DNA of 64,000 nt. Source: Ardenticatenales bacterium. GTDB lineage: Bacteria > Chloroflexota > Anaerolineae > Ardenticatenales > Ardenticatenaceae. Below the pieces are notes generated by a model. That model made no database searches and was not told the origin of the DNA. It saw only the letters and a program-made list of their open reading frames with translations. This document shows positions 38,172-46,997 of this stretch, piece after piece. Positions within the stretch are counted from its first letter, which is position 1; each line of letters starts with the position of its first letter. The stretch covers positions 78,697 through 142,696 of the forward strand of contig JACKAZ010000010.1 in assembly GCA_020634795.1 (NCBI GenBank), read 5' to 3'. A program made the position numbers and the translations under genes.

Positions 38172-39332
38172 CTAATAATACCCGATTCTCCGCGCAAATT
38201 TTTCAAATGCCTCGCCCTTCAGTCCCGTCAGACTATAAGCATCATGGTACAAGAGCCGGCCGTCGCGGGTCGCTTGGACTACGGCACGTCCAAATCTATC
38301 GTCCAAACGGACACCTTGATTGTTCCAAAAGTCCCCACCGCTGCTTTGCTTCTGTGCGAGATGATGGTTTCCATCGTGCAATCTCTGATAAAAATCGAAG
38401 AATGTCTCTCGGTTGATTAGATTGGTATCAAGTGCGCGACGGGCAACCACTATCTGGCTCACCTTGAATTTTCTCGCCAAGTAGTCGAACGGCTCTTCTT
38501 CCGCTTGTGCCACGTCCCACAACTCATCCAACTCGTTGGCGGGCACAAGTGCTTCCGCTGCGGTCATGTTGCAGAAGCGTTCCACCGGCTCACGGTTGTC
38601 GGCGGCGATGAGATAAGGATCGGGGTTGCTAACGCCACCAATGCCTAGCCAAATGTGGGCCAGCTCGTGGAGCAGTGTGAATATTTTCGCCGTGACCGCA
38701 TCTTTGCCATTGATAAAGATCAGAGGGGCATAGTCATCTACAAGTACGAAGCCACGAAACTCCTCAACCTCAAGCGGGCGGCGCGTGTTATTGTCCACCA
38801 CACCATTGATGAAAAGTAGCACCTCCACCGCCTCAACTTGATTGCGCAAGAAACGAAAGGCGGCGTCCCAACTTCCCTGCTTGCTGGCCCAGCCGCTTGC
38901 AAGCCCCAAAGCCTGGCGAATGTCGGTAGCTACATCGTGAGGCGTATTATCGAGTGTGGCGCCGCCGACGAAGGGCAACGGACGTGCACCCTCTTCAATC
39001 AGGAAGTCGCGCATCCAAGCTTGACGACGCTGCATCCCGTAGATGGTGTCCAGAAGATTGGGGCTTGGCTGTGGGATAACGTGATCGGCCACCGTGCGAA
39101 AGTCATGGATCGGCAGACGTTCTTCAGGAGGCTCATGGAGAAAAAGGTACCCATAAGGGGTGTGGCTCTTCTTGGCAAGCGCTTCGGCCTCCGTCCAACG
39201 CAACGCGCCAGATTGTTCCCACGCTGCCACCCGTTGCGGCGCCACGCGCATCGCCTTTGCAAGGGCAGCCTGAGAGAGTCCGGCGCGTTCCCGCGCCCAA
39301 CGCAGTACGTCGGGTTGCAGTTGTACGTCCAT
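38172..39332 (-). CDS. XRE-family HTH protein with ImmA/IrrE metallopeptidase domain
   Basis: 386 residues. HTH near residues 10-50 (ARERAGLSQAALAKAMRVAP, WEQSGALRW). The ImmA/IrrE (DUF955) domain has the zinc motif HELAH in LLHELAHIWLG and the downstream acidic ERFCNMTAAEALVPANEL. Proteins of this architecture are usually regulators or antitoxins paired with a toxin; the PIN gene follows three bases later. Probably autoregulated by its HTH, which is inference. Confidence 0.92.
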   Translation of the reverse strand: MDVQLQPDVLRWARERAGLSQAALAKAMRVAPQRVAAWEQSGALRWTEAEALAKKSHTPYGYLFLHEPPEERLPIHDFRTVADHVIPQPSPNLLDTIYGMQRRQAWMRDFLIEEGARPLPFVGGATLDNTPHDVATDIRQALGLASGWASKQGSWDAAFRFLRNQVEAVEVLLFINGVVDNNTRRPLEVEEFRGFVLVDDYAPLIFINGKDAVTAKIFTLLHELAHIWLGIGGVSNPDPYLIAADNREPVERFCNMTAAEALVPANELDELWDVAQAEEEPFDYLARKFKVSQIVVARRALDTNLINRETFFDFYQRLHDGNHHLAQKQSSGGDFWNNQGVRLDDRFGRAVVQATRDGRLLYHDAYSLTGLKGEAFEKFARRIGYY

Positions 39333-39398
39333 GAGTAATAGCGTTCGCTTGCCGATTTTTGCGTTCGTGGTCTGCCAAGTATACCAGAGAAGATCGAC

Positions 39399-39700
39399 TT
39401 AGAGATAACGATCCCTCTCATGCTTCACCGGAAGATTGGTAGGACGGGTAGGGGACGAGGCTGGTAGGGGCGGAAAATTATCCGCCCCTACCAGCCCCTT
39501 TGTTGCATCGGTGATCCGCACCATTCCGTGAACATGGTTGGGCCTCACGACATAGTCATCCAAAAGAGCGTGCAGGAAATAGTCTGGAATGGCCTGCCAA
39601 CAGCTCTGGGCCACCCGGCCCAAGTCGTTCAAGATCTTTTCTTCGCCCAACAGATCACCAAATAACAGCCTCTTTCTCCCGGTTCCAACGCTTCACCGCT
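39399..39700 (-). pseudogene. REP-associated tyrosine transposase (RAYT) fragment
   Basis: The frame reads TGRKRLLFGDLLGEEKILND, then GRVAQSCWQAIPDYF and VRPNHVHGMVRI, in which HVH is the HUH motif of Y1 transposases. It lacks the first residues and the C-terminal half with the catalytic tyrosine, ending in VKHERDRYL. RAYT proteins move small palindromic repeats, which fits the dispersed repeats in this window. Confidence 0.75.
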
Positions 39701-40049
39701 TGAACGCTTCGGCCTCTGCGCCCTTTTCGGCGAAGGCGGCCACGATCTCTTCGGCGATGGGCTGCGCGATGCCTTCCACAATGATGGACGGTGGATGCTC
39801 GACGAGATGCTTGGCCGTGCCGATGTCCCCGCCCAGCACTTCATTGATGAGCCGCATCGTGGGGCCACGCCGCCGCCCGACGCGCAACAGCCGCACGCCC
39901 CAGTCGCCCGCCTCCAGCCGCTCGTTGAAGCGGGTGTACCGTTTGAGGCGCGGCAGCTCCTCGGTCGTGGCCCACAGCACGATCAGCGCCGTGAAGCCCA
40001 CAAGCATCAGCACGCCCACGATCAACACGACCCATTGCAGCCCGTTCAT
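39693..40049 (-). CDS. Small membrane protein with L7/L12-C-terminal-like domain
   Basis: 118 residues. One N-terminal helix (VVLIVGVLMLVGFTALIVLW), then a charged linker. Residues 66-118 (LINEVLGGDIGTAKHLVEHP, IAEEIVAAFAEKGAEAEAF) resemble the C-terminal domain of ribosomal protein L7/L12, including the AK.LVE helix and the final alpha-beta unit. Anchored proteins of this kind are known but their role is not. The start overlaps the end of the EamA transporter gene by four bases, so they are co-translated. Confidence 0.8.
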   Translation of the reverse strand: MNGLQWVVLIVGVLMLVGFTALIVLWATTEELPRLKRYTRFNERLEAGDWGVRLLRVGRRRGPTMRLINEVLGGDIGTAKHLVEHPPSIIVEGIAQPIAEEIVAAFAEKGAEAEAFKR

Positions 40050-40957
40050 CCCGTCGCTCCTTTCGGTTGGCGCCGCCGCGGCAGGCCAACCCCGTTGACC
40101 AACCCCACCCCACTCAGAATCACCGCCATGCCCAGCAACATTTGCAGGGTGATTTGTTCGTTCAAGAAGAGCCAGCCCAGAATCAGCGCCACGATCGGCA
40201 ACAGGTAGGTCACGATCACGGTTCGCGTCGCGCCGACCTGCGCCAGCAGCTCGTAGAAAAGCACATAGGCCAAGCCGCTGCCAAACAAGCCCAGTGCCAC
40301 AATGCCTAACATCGCCCGCAGGCTCGGCATCTGCGTGGGCATGGCGCCGCTGAGCACAAAGATCGGCACCGTGACCAGCAGGGCCGAGCCGAGCTGACCC
40401 GTCGCAATCTGTAGCGGCGGCAAGCCACGCAGATAGCGCCGCGCGAAGACCGCGCCAATCGCATAGAGAATCGCCGCGCCCAAGATCGCCAGCTCGCCCA
40501 GCGCCATTTGGCTGTCAGCCTCCGTGAAAAGCGCCCGCAGGTCGGCCCCGATCAGCAGATTCACGCCCACGAAGCCAAGCAGCAGGCCGAAGAGCTTCGT
40601 CCACGAAAAGCGCTCGTCGCCCCACGTGCTGGCCAGCACCACCGAAAAGAAAGGCGTGGTCGCATTCAGCACCGAGGCCAAACCGCTGCCCACGTACTGC
40701 TCGCCCCACGCGATCAGAAACCAGGGCAGCAGATTGTTGATCATCCCGACCGCCAACAGCGGCTTCCAGTGCGACAACGGCGGCAGTCCGCTATTCCGCG
40801 CGACCAACATCCCCAGCAAAAAGAGCAGTCCGAAGCTGAGACGGCCCATCACCACCGCCATCGGCGCCAGTTCCAGCACGCCCCACTTGATGAAGAGGAA
40901 GCTGCTCCCCCAGATCAGGGAGAGCGCGGCCAGCAGGCCTATTTGTTGTCGGGTCAT
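40046..40957 (-). CDS. EamA-family (DMT) transporter
   Basis: 303 residues with ten predicted helices in two EamA repeats: SLIWGSSFLFIKWGVLELAP opens the first and ILGAAILYAIGAVFARRYL the second. Members export metabolites such as amino acids or nucleobases; the substrate here cannot be told. It shares a four-base overlap with the L7/L12-like gene. Confidence 0.93.
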   Translation of the reverse strand: MTRQQIGLLAALSLIWGSSFLFIKWGVLELAPMAVVMGRLSFGLLFLLGMLVARNSGLPPLSHWKPLLAVGMINNLLPWFLIAWGEQYVGSGLASVLNATTPFFSVVLASTWGDERFSWTKLFGLLLGFVGVNLLIGADLRALFTEADSQMALGELAILGAAILYAIGAVFARRYLRGLPPLQIATGQLGSALLVTVPIFVLSGAMPTQMPSLRAMLGIVALGLFGSGLAYVLFYELLAQVGATRTVIVTYLLPIVALILGWLFLNEQITLQMLLGMAVILSGVGLVNGVGLPRRRQPKGATG

Positions 40958-41170
40958 GGGTGTCGTTCAGTGGCTCGGGATTGGATGAGGGAGGTCGCTT
41001 CGATGGCGAGCGTCGATAAGCGAGGGGAGCGTTGGCACGTTGGAACGTTGGAGCGGCAACGCTCAGCAGATCACGCAGAACAACTCTGAACTCCCAACTC
41101 ATCAAACTCCCCCTATCGTGCCAAAAGAAAAGAGGAGCGGCATGCTCCTCTTTGCAGCGAAGGGTCGCCG

Positions 41171-41380
41171 TCAGGCTTTCTTATTCATGTCGTTGATTTG
41201 GCGCACCAAGGCGAAGGTCGCCGCACCGATTCGCGCCAGATCCCCATAGCCGAGGTTGACGGCGTCCGCGTTCTCATTGTCCGATTGCCGATCGAGCCAC
41301 ATTTGGGCGCCGAGCGCCCCCAAAACAGCGCCGATCAGCATGCCCACAAAGGTGATCTGTTGTCGATATTCGACGTCCAT
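41171..41380 (-). CDS. Small membrane-associated protein with glycine zipper
   Basis: 69 residues from MDVEYRQQITFVGMLIGAVL; this ATG (41380) has AAAGGAA upstream and is preferred over one at 41428. A single helix with G-x3-G spacing (GMLIGAVLGALGAQMW) is followed by a soluble tail. No family recognised. Confidence 0.65.
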   Translation of the reverse strand: MDVEYRQQITFVGMLIGAVLGALGAQMWLDRQSDNENADAVNLGYGDLARIGAATFALVRQINDMNKKA

Positions 41381-41473
41381 CGAACTGTTCCTTTCATCTT
41401 GTCCGCTCACCAAAGAGCGCGATTCCACGTCACAAAGAGGCTAGCCCAAGCGGCGCGTAGAGGCAAGCCAGGG

Positions 41474-41731
41474 TTAGATCAAGACCGCGACCAGATAGAT
41501 CAGCGCCGCCACGCCACCCAGCGCCATGGCCAGCGCGATGATCCCCGCATAGACGCGCTGCCGATTTGTCCAGAGCCGATGCGCCCATGCGGGGCCGGTC
41601 GGCGGATTCGCGCGGATCTCCCGCTGGGCGCGGGGTAGCGCGACTTGCATGGCGATGATGGACAGCCCCGCCACCACAAACCAGATCATGGTGAACCAAC
41701 CCGCCGCTCGCCAGAAAATCTCCCACCCCAT
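41474..41731 (-). CDS. Small two-helix membrane protein
   Basis: 85 residues with two helices (TMIWFVVAGLSIIAMQVALP and YAGIIALAMALGGVAALIYL) joined by a polar loop. No family recognised. It begins seven bases after the end of the gene at 41738, in the same orientation, suggesting an operon of two small membrane proteins. Confidence 0.7.
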   Translation of the reverse strand: MGWEIFWRAAGWFTMIWFVVAGLSIIAMQVALPRAQREIRANPPTGPAWAHRLWTNRQRVYAGIIALAMALGGVAALIYLVAVLI

Positions 41732-41737
41732 CGTGCT

Positions 41738-42016
41738 CTACTCCCGTATCCGCTTGACCGTGGTGCGCATGCGTGCGGCCCTGCCGCGCAGCCGAACAAA
41801 GGGTGCAACCGCATGACTTTCACCCAGCTCGACGTACGCTTTGCCCCGCAACATCCACTTCATCACAAAGGCCAGTCCACTGCGGGCATGATCCCGACTC
41901 CACGCGGCCCCTTTCCACATTCCGAAGGCCAGCGCCACAAAGACGAGGTTGCCCACCACGCAAAACGTCAGCAAAAAGGCGGCTGATACCGTTCCCCAGA
42001 AGTCGATTGATCCCAT
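41738..42016 (-). CDS. Small membrane protein with basic tail
   Basis: 92 residues. One strong helix (AAFLLTFCVVGNLVFVALAF), then an amphipathic part and an Arg/Lys-rich C-terminus (RLRGRAARMRTTVKRIRE). No family recognised. It is upstream of, and close to, the two-helix protein gene. Confidence 0.7.
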   Translation of the reverse strand: MGSIDFWGTVSAAFLLTFCVVGNLVFVALAFGMWKGAAWSRDHARSGLAFVMKWMLRGKAYVELGESHAVAPFVRLRGRAARMRTTVKRIRE

Positions 42017-42118
42017 GCTTCCCCGTTTCTACACATCCGCCTTGCTCCGTCACATCGCCCCAATTATGTCACAAGATGCGGAATCCTGAAACGTGGGGCG
42101 GGTGTGTGTTGAAAGAGG

Positions 42119-43549
42119 AGCGTTGGAGATACCGTGTTAAAAGTCAAGCCCCAAAATCCAGACGAGAAGAAATGGATAGCAGGCTAAAAGCGCATGGAAA
42201 TATGGACAACTGCTAACAACGCAGTTGCCCACATTCCCACACGCCGCCGACGGTTTCTGATAGGGGGGGCAGAATCGGGGATGTGGATAACTGCCAACGC
42301 CGCAGTTACCCACATCCGCTTAGCCAGAGTTCCTCATTAGCACGGTAAGTAGTTCGGGTCAAAAGGCTGTCGATGTTTGAGTACACCATACACATAATGC
42401 AACAGCTTGCGCATCACCGCTGCGACAATCTGTTGCGGTGCTGCCGCGCTCTGTAAGGCGCTCCGCAAACGCTTTGAGCGGCGGATTGTGGCGCATGGCA
42501 GTCATGGCTGGAAAATAGAGTGCCTTGCGGATGGCCGCATTACCCGCCTTTGATAGGCGCGTGTAAGGGCGACCCTTGCCCGATTCTTCACGGCGCGGAT
42601 TGCCCGGCAAAGGCCGCTAAGAGCGGGCGGAAGCCAGCGCTGCTAGCGGCGGCATCTCTGCCAACAAGGTACGAGCGGTCTGTTGGCCAATCCCGAATGG
42701 TGGTCAGCAATTGTTGTTGCGCACTCAAGTCGCCATGTTCCATCATGGACGTTGCCCTTGCTGGTCCAGCTCAGCGATCATGGTTTCAATAAAAGCAAGG
42801 TGCGCTTTGATGGCGGTTTGCACCGTATCAGACGTTTGCCCGCCTGTAAACGGTTGTTTTCTTGGTTACCATCTTACCAGCGCTGCGCGTTGGCGACTGA
42901 TAGCACGCAGCGCTTGGCGCACTTCGTCTAACGGCTGCCAAGCCATGAGGTCATTGTGCAAGCAAAAGTGTGCGATTAGGAACGCATCACCGCGGTCACT
43001 CTTGTGGCGCGCACCACTGCTGCTGGCATAATACTTGACCGCGCCGGATTGACGATGCTCACCCGGTGACCATGCTCGTGGAGCCAATGGGCCAGCTCAT
43101 CCCATAGCGGCCGGTCGCTTCAAGACAGGCCTGTAGCGCTGTCGCCGCGCCCGTTAGCTGCGGTTCAAGCCAGTCACCCAAGGCCGCAAAGCCACGTTGA
43201 TCGTTGTCAAACTGTGCGAAGCGTGCGCTGTGGGGTGAGCAGACAGACATCGAACCACCCTTTGAAATGTCAATGCCTAGGATAATGAAGTCGGCCATCA
43301 GTTACCTCCCGCTTGGAATGAAATGAATGGGGCCAAACGATGATCGCTCCGTATCAGCCTTGTATATGCAAGCTCATCCCGCTAGGGAGGCCTGGATACC
43401 GTCCGCACTATGTGGCGATCATCTCGATAGAGCGTTATCTCCATCACAGGCTTGATGCCTCAGCGTTAAACCAGCTCATCCCTATCGCTTGCGTGGGCTC
43501 AGAATCGTAACTTTAGTCGATTCCCACTGCTTCCTATCATACAAGCGTT
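42119..43549 (-). mobile_element. IS110-family insertion sequence, copy 1 (damaged)
   Basis: About 1431 bp that match copy 2 (49572-51026) from end to end, apart from small indels and a few substitutions; copy 1 is 24 bases shorter. Both copies are flanked by the word AGCGTT(GG), seen at the left end (42119) and the right end (about 43544). There is no terminal inverted repeat, as expected for IS110. Both copies point the same way. Confidence 0.88.
42335..43298 (-). pseudogene. IS110 transposase, copy 1, broken by indels
   Basis: Corresponds to the intact 325-residue transposase at 49790-50767 but is 14 bases shorter and cannot be read in one frame. Recognisable pieces are ADFIILGIDISKG, KYYASSSGARHKSDRGDAF and RREESGKGRPYTRLSKAGN. 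Differences from copy 2 are mostly one- or two-base deletions, with a few substitutions near 42860. Confidence 0.85.
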
Positions 43550-43814
43550 CGAGCGTTGGAACACCTTCCACGCGGGGCGGTTGCAGCACACCGATCGGCA
43601 CGCTTAACCTGCTGTCCACGTTCCACCTGCCGCGTCGACCCGCAGAGCAACCACCTGGTGATGTTTCGCCTTTGGCTCAACGCGACAGGTGGTAGGACGG
43701 GCGTGCGCCTCGTCCGATGAAGTGCCACTTTCCCCACCGTCCCAACAAGCCCCTCCTGATGTTCGGAGGGCGAGCGCAGCAGAGTGAGGCACGCCCACCG
43801 ATCTAGCGTTTATC
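43550..43814. other. Segment between IS110 copy 1 and the CRISPR array
   Basis: Holds no gene. Words such as TTTCGCCTTTGGCTCAACGC at about 43664 may be more degraded repeat units of the array, so the array may start further left than annotated. Confidence 0.45.
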
Positions 43815-45006
43815 GCCATAGCCATGCCCTGCGGGCTTTGGGGATTGACGCAGGAAGAGGGCCGCGTGGGTTTCAATGCCTGCGGGCTTTGGGGATTACT
43901 AGATGTCGCGAGGTTGTCTTGCGGAACGTTCAATGCCCTTGCGGCTGGGGGATTGCGACACCGATGTGATGTTGTCATTGTTGTTTCAATGCCCTTGCGC
44001 GACTTTGGGATCTGCGACTAGCGGTTTACGACGCTGTTTCTACGACAGTGCTCGGTCTTCGGTGAGTCGCACCTGCCGCTTGCGGGCTTTGGGATCGACA
44101 CACAACGAAGCTGGGTTGGCGCTTTGATCGTGGTTTCAATGCCTTGCGGGCTTTGGATGCGACTGCGACCACAGTTCCCTTCTTGAACTCGACCAAGATG
44201 TTTCATGCCTTGCGGCTTTGGGGATTGGCTCAACGCGACACTGGCGGCGGGTTCAATGTCCGGGCTTGGGGATGGACGGGCATGTAGGAGAAACGAGCCC
44301 CGGCTGACACGAGGACAGCGTCGTTTCAATGCCCGCGTTGGGGATTCGACAAAGGGGGATGCTCGATGCTTGCCACGTTCATAGTTTCAATGCCGCGCTT
44401 GGGGGATGCTCGAGTTTGCCCCACTGAGGCCGACCAGAAACGTCCTTGATGCATATCCAGAGAAAATCGTTCAATGCCCCTTCCGCGGGCGGTGATGGCT
44501 CAGGCCGGGACCATGGAAATTTCAATGGCCCGCGGGTGTTTGAGGATTGCGACTAATCTCGCGCCATCATCGTCCTGTCGCGTTTTAATGCCCTTGCGGG
44601 GGGGATGCGACAGGAAATGGCCTGGGATCTCCTGTACGTTTCATGCCCTTGCGGCTTTGGGGATACGACAGATAACCCCGCATTGAGGCAGATGACGACG
44701 AGTTTCAATGCCTTGCGGGCTTGGGTGCGACACACTTGCAAGGCAGGCCCTGAGAGCCCCCTGCTGCTAGTTTAGGCGCTTTGGATCGACATCGCTGGGC
44801 GCTGGACAGGATCGGGTTTCAATGCCCTTGCGGGCTTTGGGGGGATTGCGACCCCATTGGGTACGAGTCACCAATCAGCGAGCAATTGAGTTTCAATGCC
44901 CTTGCGGGCTTTGGGGGGATTGCGACGTTTGGTGTGGATGGGTATCCCAGTGCGAATGCTGAGCATTATGTTTCAATGCCCTTGCGGGCTTTGGGGGGAT
45001 TGCGAC
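43815..45006 (-). CRISPR. CRISPR array, about 19 repeats, only the three nearest cas2 intact
   Basis: The repeat is 37 bases long; on the plus strand it begins GTTTCAATGCCCTTGCGGGC and ends TTTGGGGGGATTGCGAC. Perfect copies lie at 44816-44852, 44890-44926 and 44970-45006, with spacers of 37 and 43 bases. A further 16 or so degraded units run leftwards to about 43817 (for example 44702-44731, 44638-44669, 44582-44611, 44323-44350, 44133-44163, 43983-44018), mostly shortened to 28-36 bases by deletions. Read on the minus strand the repeat ends ATTGAAAC, the usual 8-base 5' tag of type III crRNAs, so the array is transcribed leftwards from the leader beside cas2. Confidence 0.93.
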
Positions 45007-45379
45007 TGCACTTTTCGAGCCTCAAACTCACAAAAATACAGTCGCTGGGGTCGCAATCCCATTCTAATTGCGGCCAAGTATACTTGCGCATCATTTTTTA
45101 CGCAAGTCGACGCTTGCGAGCGAGAGCACGACGGCACTTTTCCCTTGCCTCGCTCGCAAAGGGTATAGCATGCATGATTTTGCATAGGATTTTCAGCCGC
45201 TTGAGGAGGCTATTTTGACGTTCAGACGGCCCTCTTTTGTCCGTGCCGCCTCCAATCCGCGCTCGTCACCCCGCTTTGGGCGGCAAATAGCCCAAAAACC
45301 GGCAAAAATCCGAACGTTTGAGCGAAATCATTGCGAGCGAGATGGCACTTTTGGCAAATCCGACGCTCGCTCGCAAAGC
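45007..45379 (-). promoter_or_regulatory. CRISPR leader with two related hairpins
   Basis: AT-richer stretch between the array and the cas2 stop codon, where the leader is expected. Two hairpins share the stem TTGCGAGCGAG / CTCGCTCGCAA: 45114-45124 with 45149-45159, and 45331-45341 with 45366-45376. Both loops contain GGCACTTTT. The second is extended by the outer arms CGTTTGAGC (45314-45322) and GCTCAAACG (45378-45386), which reach into the cas2 stop. No promoter boxes are assigned. Confidence 0.7.
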
Positions 45380-45667
45380 TCAAACGATCCAAAATTCGGC
45401 CTCGTGCAGCGGTTCGGCTTCGGCCCGTGTACTTTCCACCAACGGTTGGCAACTGCCACAAAGCGGATAGTAGCGCACATGATCGAGACGCGGCTTGATG
45501 ATAGCACGTACCATCGCCTTCATCCGAACGAATTCCTCCCGCGTCACGAGACATTCGAAGACGCTGTACTGAACGGCGCTGCCATATTCTTTCAGCCGTT
45601 GGTGCAACTTAGTGCGGCGTTTGTTGTTGGGAATATCATAAGCAACGACAATTAAGCGCTTAGACAT
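45380..45667 (-). CDS. cas2: CRISPR-associated endonuclease Cas2
   Basis: 95 residues from MSKRLIVVAYDIPNNKRRTK; this internal ATG (45667) starts at the family's conserved beta-strand, while the frame is open further upstream. D in VVAYDIP is the conserved acidic residue. It forms the integration complex with Cas1 and inserts new spacers. It is downstream of cas1 in the same orientation, with 174 bases between. Confidence 0.95.
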   Translation of the reverse strand: MSKRLIVVAYDIPNNKRRTKLHQRLKEYGSAVQYSVFECLVTREEFVRMKAMVRAIIKPRLDHVRYYPLCGSCQPLVESTRAEAEPLHEAEFWIV

Positions 45668-45711
45668 AGTTGCCTCGCGGTCGGCTGAGAGGATCTGGTC
45701 AGAGAGATAGC

Positions 45712-45818
45712 GATAGAGCAGCAGGTTGTTTGCTTCATCGCACTCGTGCAAGCGGCATGGGAACAAGATCCACCCAAAGATAAATAGTGATAGAGCAGCA
45801 GGTTGTTTGCTTCATCGC
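45712..45818. repeat. 30-bp direct repeat between cas1 and cas2
   Basis: The word GATAGAGCAGCAGGTTGTTT, followed by GCTTCATCGC, occurs at 45712-45741 and again at 45789-45818, a spacing of 77 bases. Both copies lie in the intergenic gap upstream of the chosen cas2 start. Confidence 0.85.
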
Positions 45819-45841
45819 GCTGCTTGGTGTCGCACAGGCGC

Positions 45842-46840
45842 TCATCGCGTGCGAAAGGGGCTGTACGCATCAACCCGACCTTCAATGACGTGACGCAAAA
45901 GGCGGGCTTGCATCTCGAAGATTTTTTGGTAGCTCAACCGACGCTTTGCCAGTGGGTAGTAGACTTCTGTTTGGATCCGCTTCTGGTACGTGGTCAGGAA
46001 AATCTGCAATGCCGCGCGACTCATCTGGATGCCGCCATCGTCGCTTGGCTCAAAATCATCTGGAGTTAGCCGCTCCCGATTGACCAACGTTAAGACCACC
46101 GCATCCACAATCAAGGCTCTAAATTCTTCCATCAGATCGAGGGCAAGGGCGGGCCGTCCATATTTGTCGGCATGCAAGAAACCATCATAAGGGTCAAGGC
46201 CAACGATCTCGCAGGCGGTCATCAGATTGTCGGTCAGCAACGTATAGCCGAAACTGAGCATCGCGTTCACGGGGTCACGCGGGGGGCGACGTGTTCGTTT
46301 GTTGAAGGTGAACGGCGGGTCGAGCGCCTGCCGCCAGAGCGCGAAATAGGCGCGAGTGCCACTGCCTTCCAATCCACGCAGCCGCGCCAACGACTCAGCG
46401 CCCGCCAGCGCCGTCACAGCGCGGTCAAGACGAGCCAGTGTAGGCTGATGCTCCGCATCCGGCACCGTACGCAGCCAGCGCCGCGCCAACGAGCGGCTAT
46501 TACGCAATTTGCCCGACACGACGGCTCGCGCCAGCTCCACACAAAAATCGTCCGACTGCGCGCGGGCATATTGTTGATGGCGCAGGGCGATGTTGGGCGC
46601 GGTGGCCGGGCAGAGCCGACCCAGCAACCGTCCACTCCGGCTGAGTAGCGTCAGCCCAATCTCAGCCTCCAGCAACGCATGAAGGGCGGGGGTAGTCACC
46701 CCAGCACAGCCGATCAGAACGATGTGGTCGAGACGGGCGATGGGCAACGCCAGCAAGACCTTGTCGGGCGTGCTGACCAGCAGTCGGCGGTATTCTTTTT
46801 CGATCCGAGCATCCGGTTCTGTGACGTAGAGTGTTGGCAT
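45842..46840 (-). CDS. cas1: CRISPR integrase Cas1
   Basis: 332 residues, normal for Cas1. The N-terminal beta domain has LYVTEPDARIEKEYRRLLV; the helical domain carries the metal-binding Glu in RGLEGSGTRAYF, His in FLHADKYGRPALALDLMEEF and acidic residues that follow it. It integrates protospacers with Cas2. It is a stand-alone Cas1, not fused to the neighbouring reverse transcriptase, which lies 157 bases upstream. With an adjacent RT, uptake of spacers from RNA is possible. Confidence 0.97.
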   Translation of the reverse strand: MPTLYVTEPDARIEKEYRRLLVSTPDKVLLALPIARLDHIVLIGCAGVTTPALHALLEAEIGLTLLSRSGRLLGRLCPATAPNIALRHQQYARAQSDDFCVELARAVVSGKLRNSRSLARRWLRTVPDAEHQPTLARLDRAVTALAGAESLARLRGLEGSGTRAYFALWRQALDPPFTFNKRTRRPPRDPVNAMLSFGYTLLTDNLMTACEIVGLDPYDGFLHADKYGRPALALDLMEEFRALIVDAVVLTLVNRERLTPDDFEPSDDGGIQMSRAALQIFLTTYQKRIQTEVYYPLAKRRLSYQKIFEMQARLLRHVIEGRVDAYSPFRTR

Positions 46841-46997
46841 GTGGGTGAACAGGAGCTTAGGGGAGATAGGGAATACATTGTCTTTCGTTGCAAAGCATTG
46901 GAAGAGCGATGTGTAAGTTTACCGTCACCATTCGTCGGGCAAGGGGCATGGGGCATGGCAACGAATCAGCAAGGCTCCCCGATTCTCGATTTACGAT

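Noticed and set aside
45668..45766. Longer Cas2 start (33 extra residues)
   Set aside because: The added residues cross the 30-bp direct repeat and do not fit the family, which begins at MSKRLIVVAYD.
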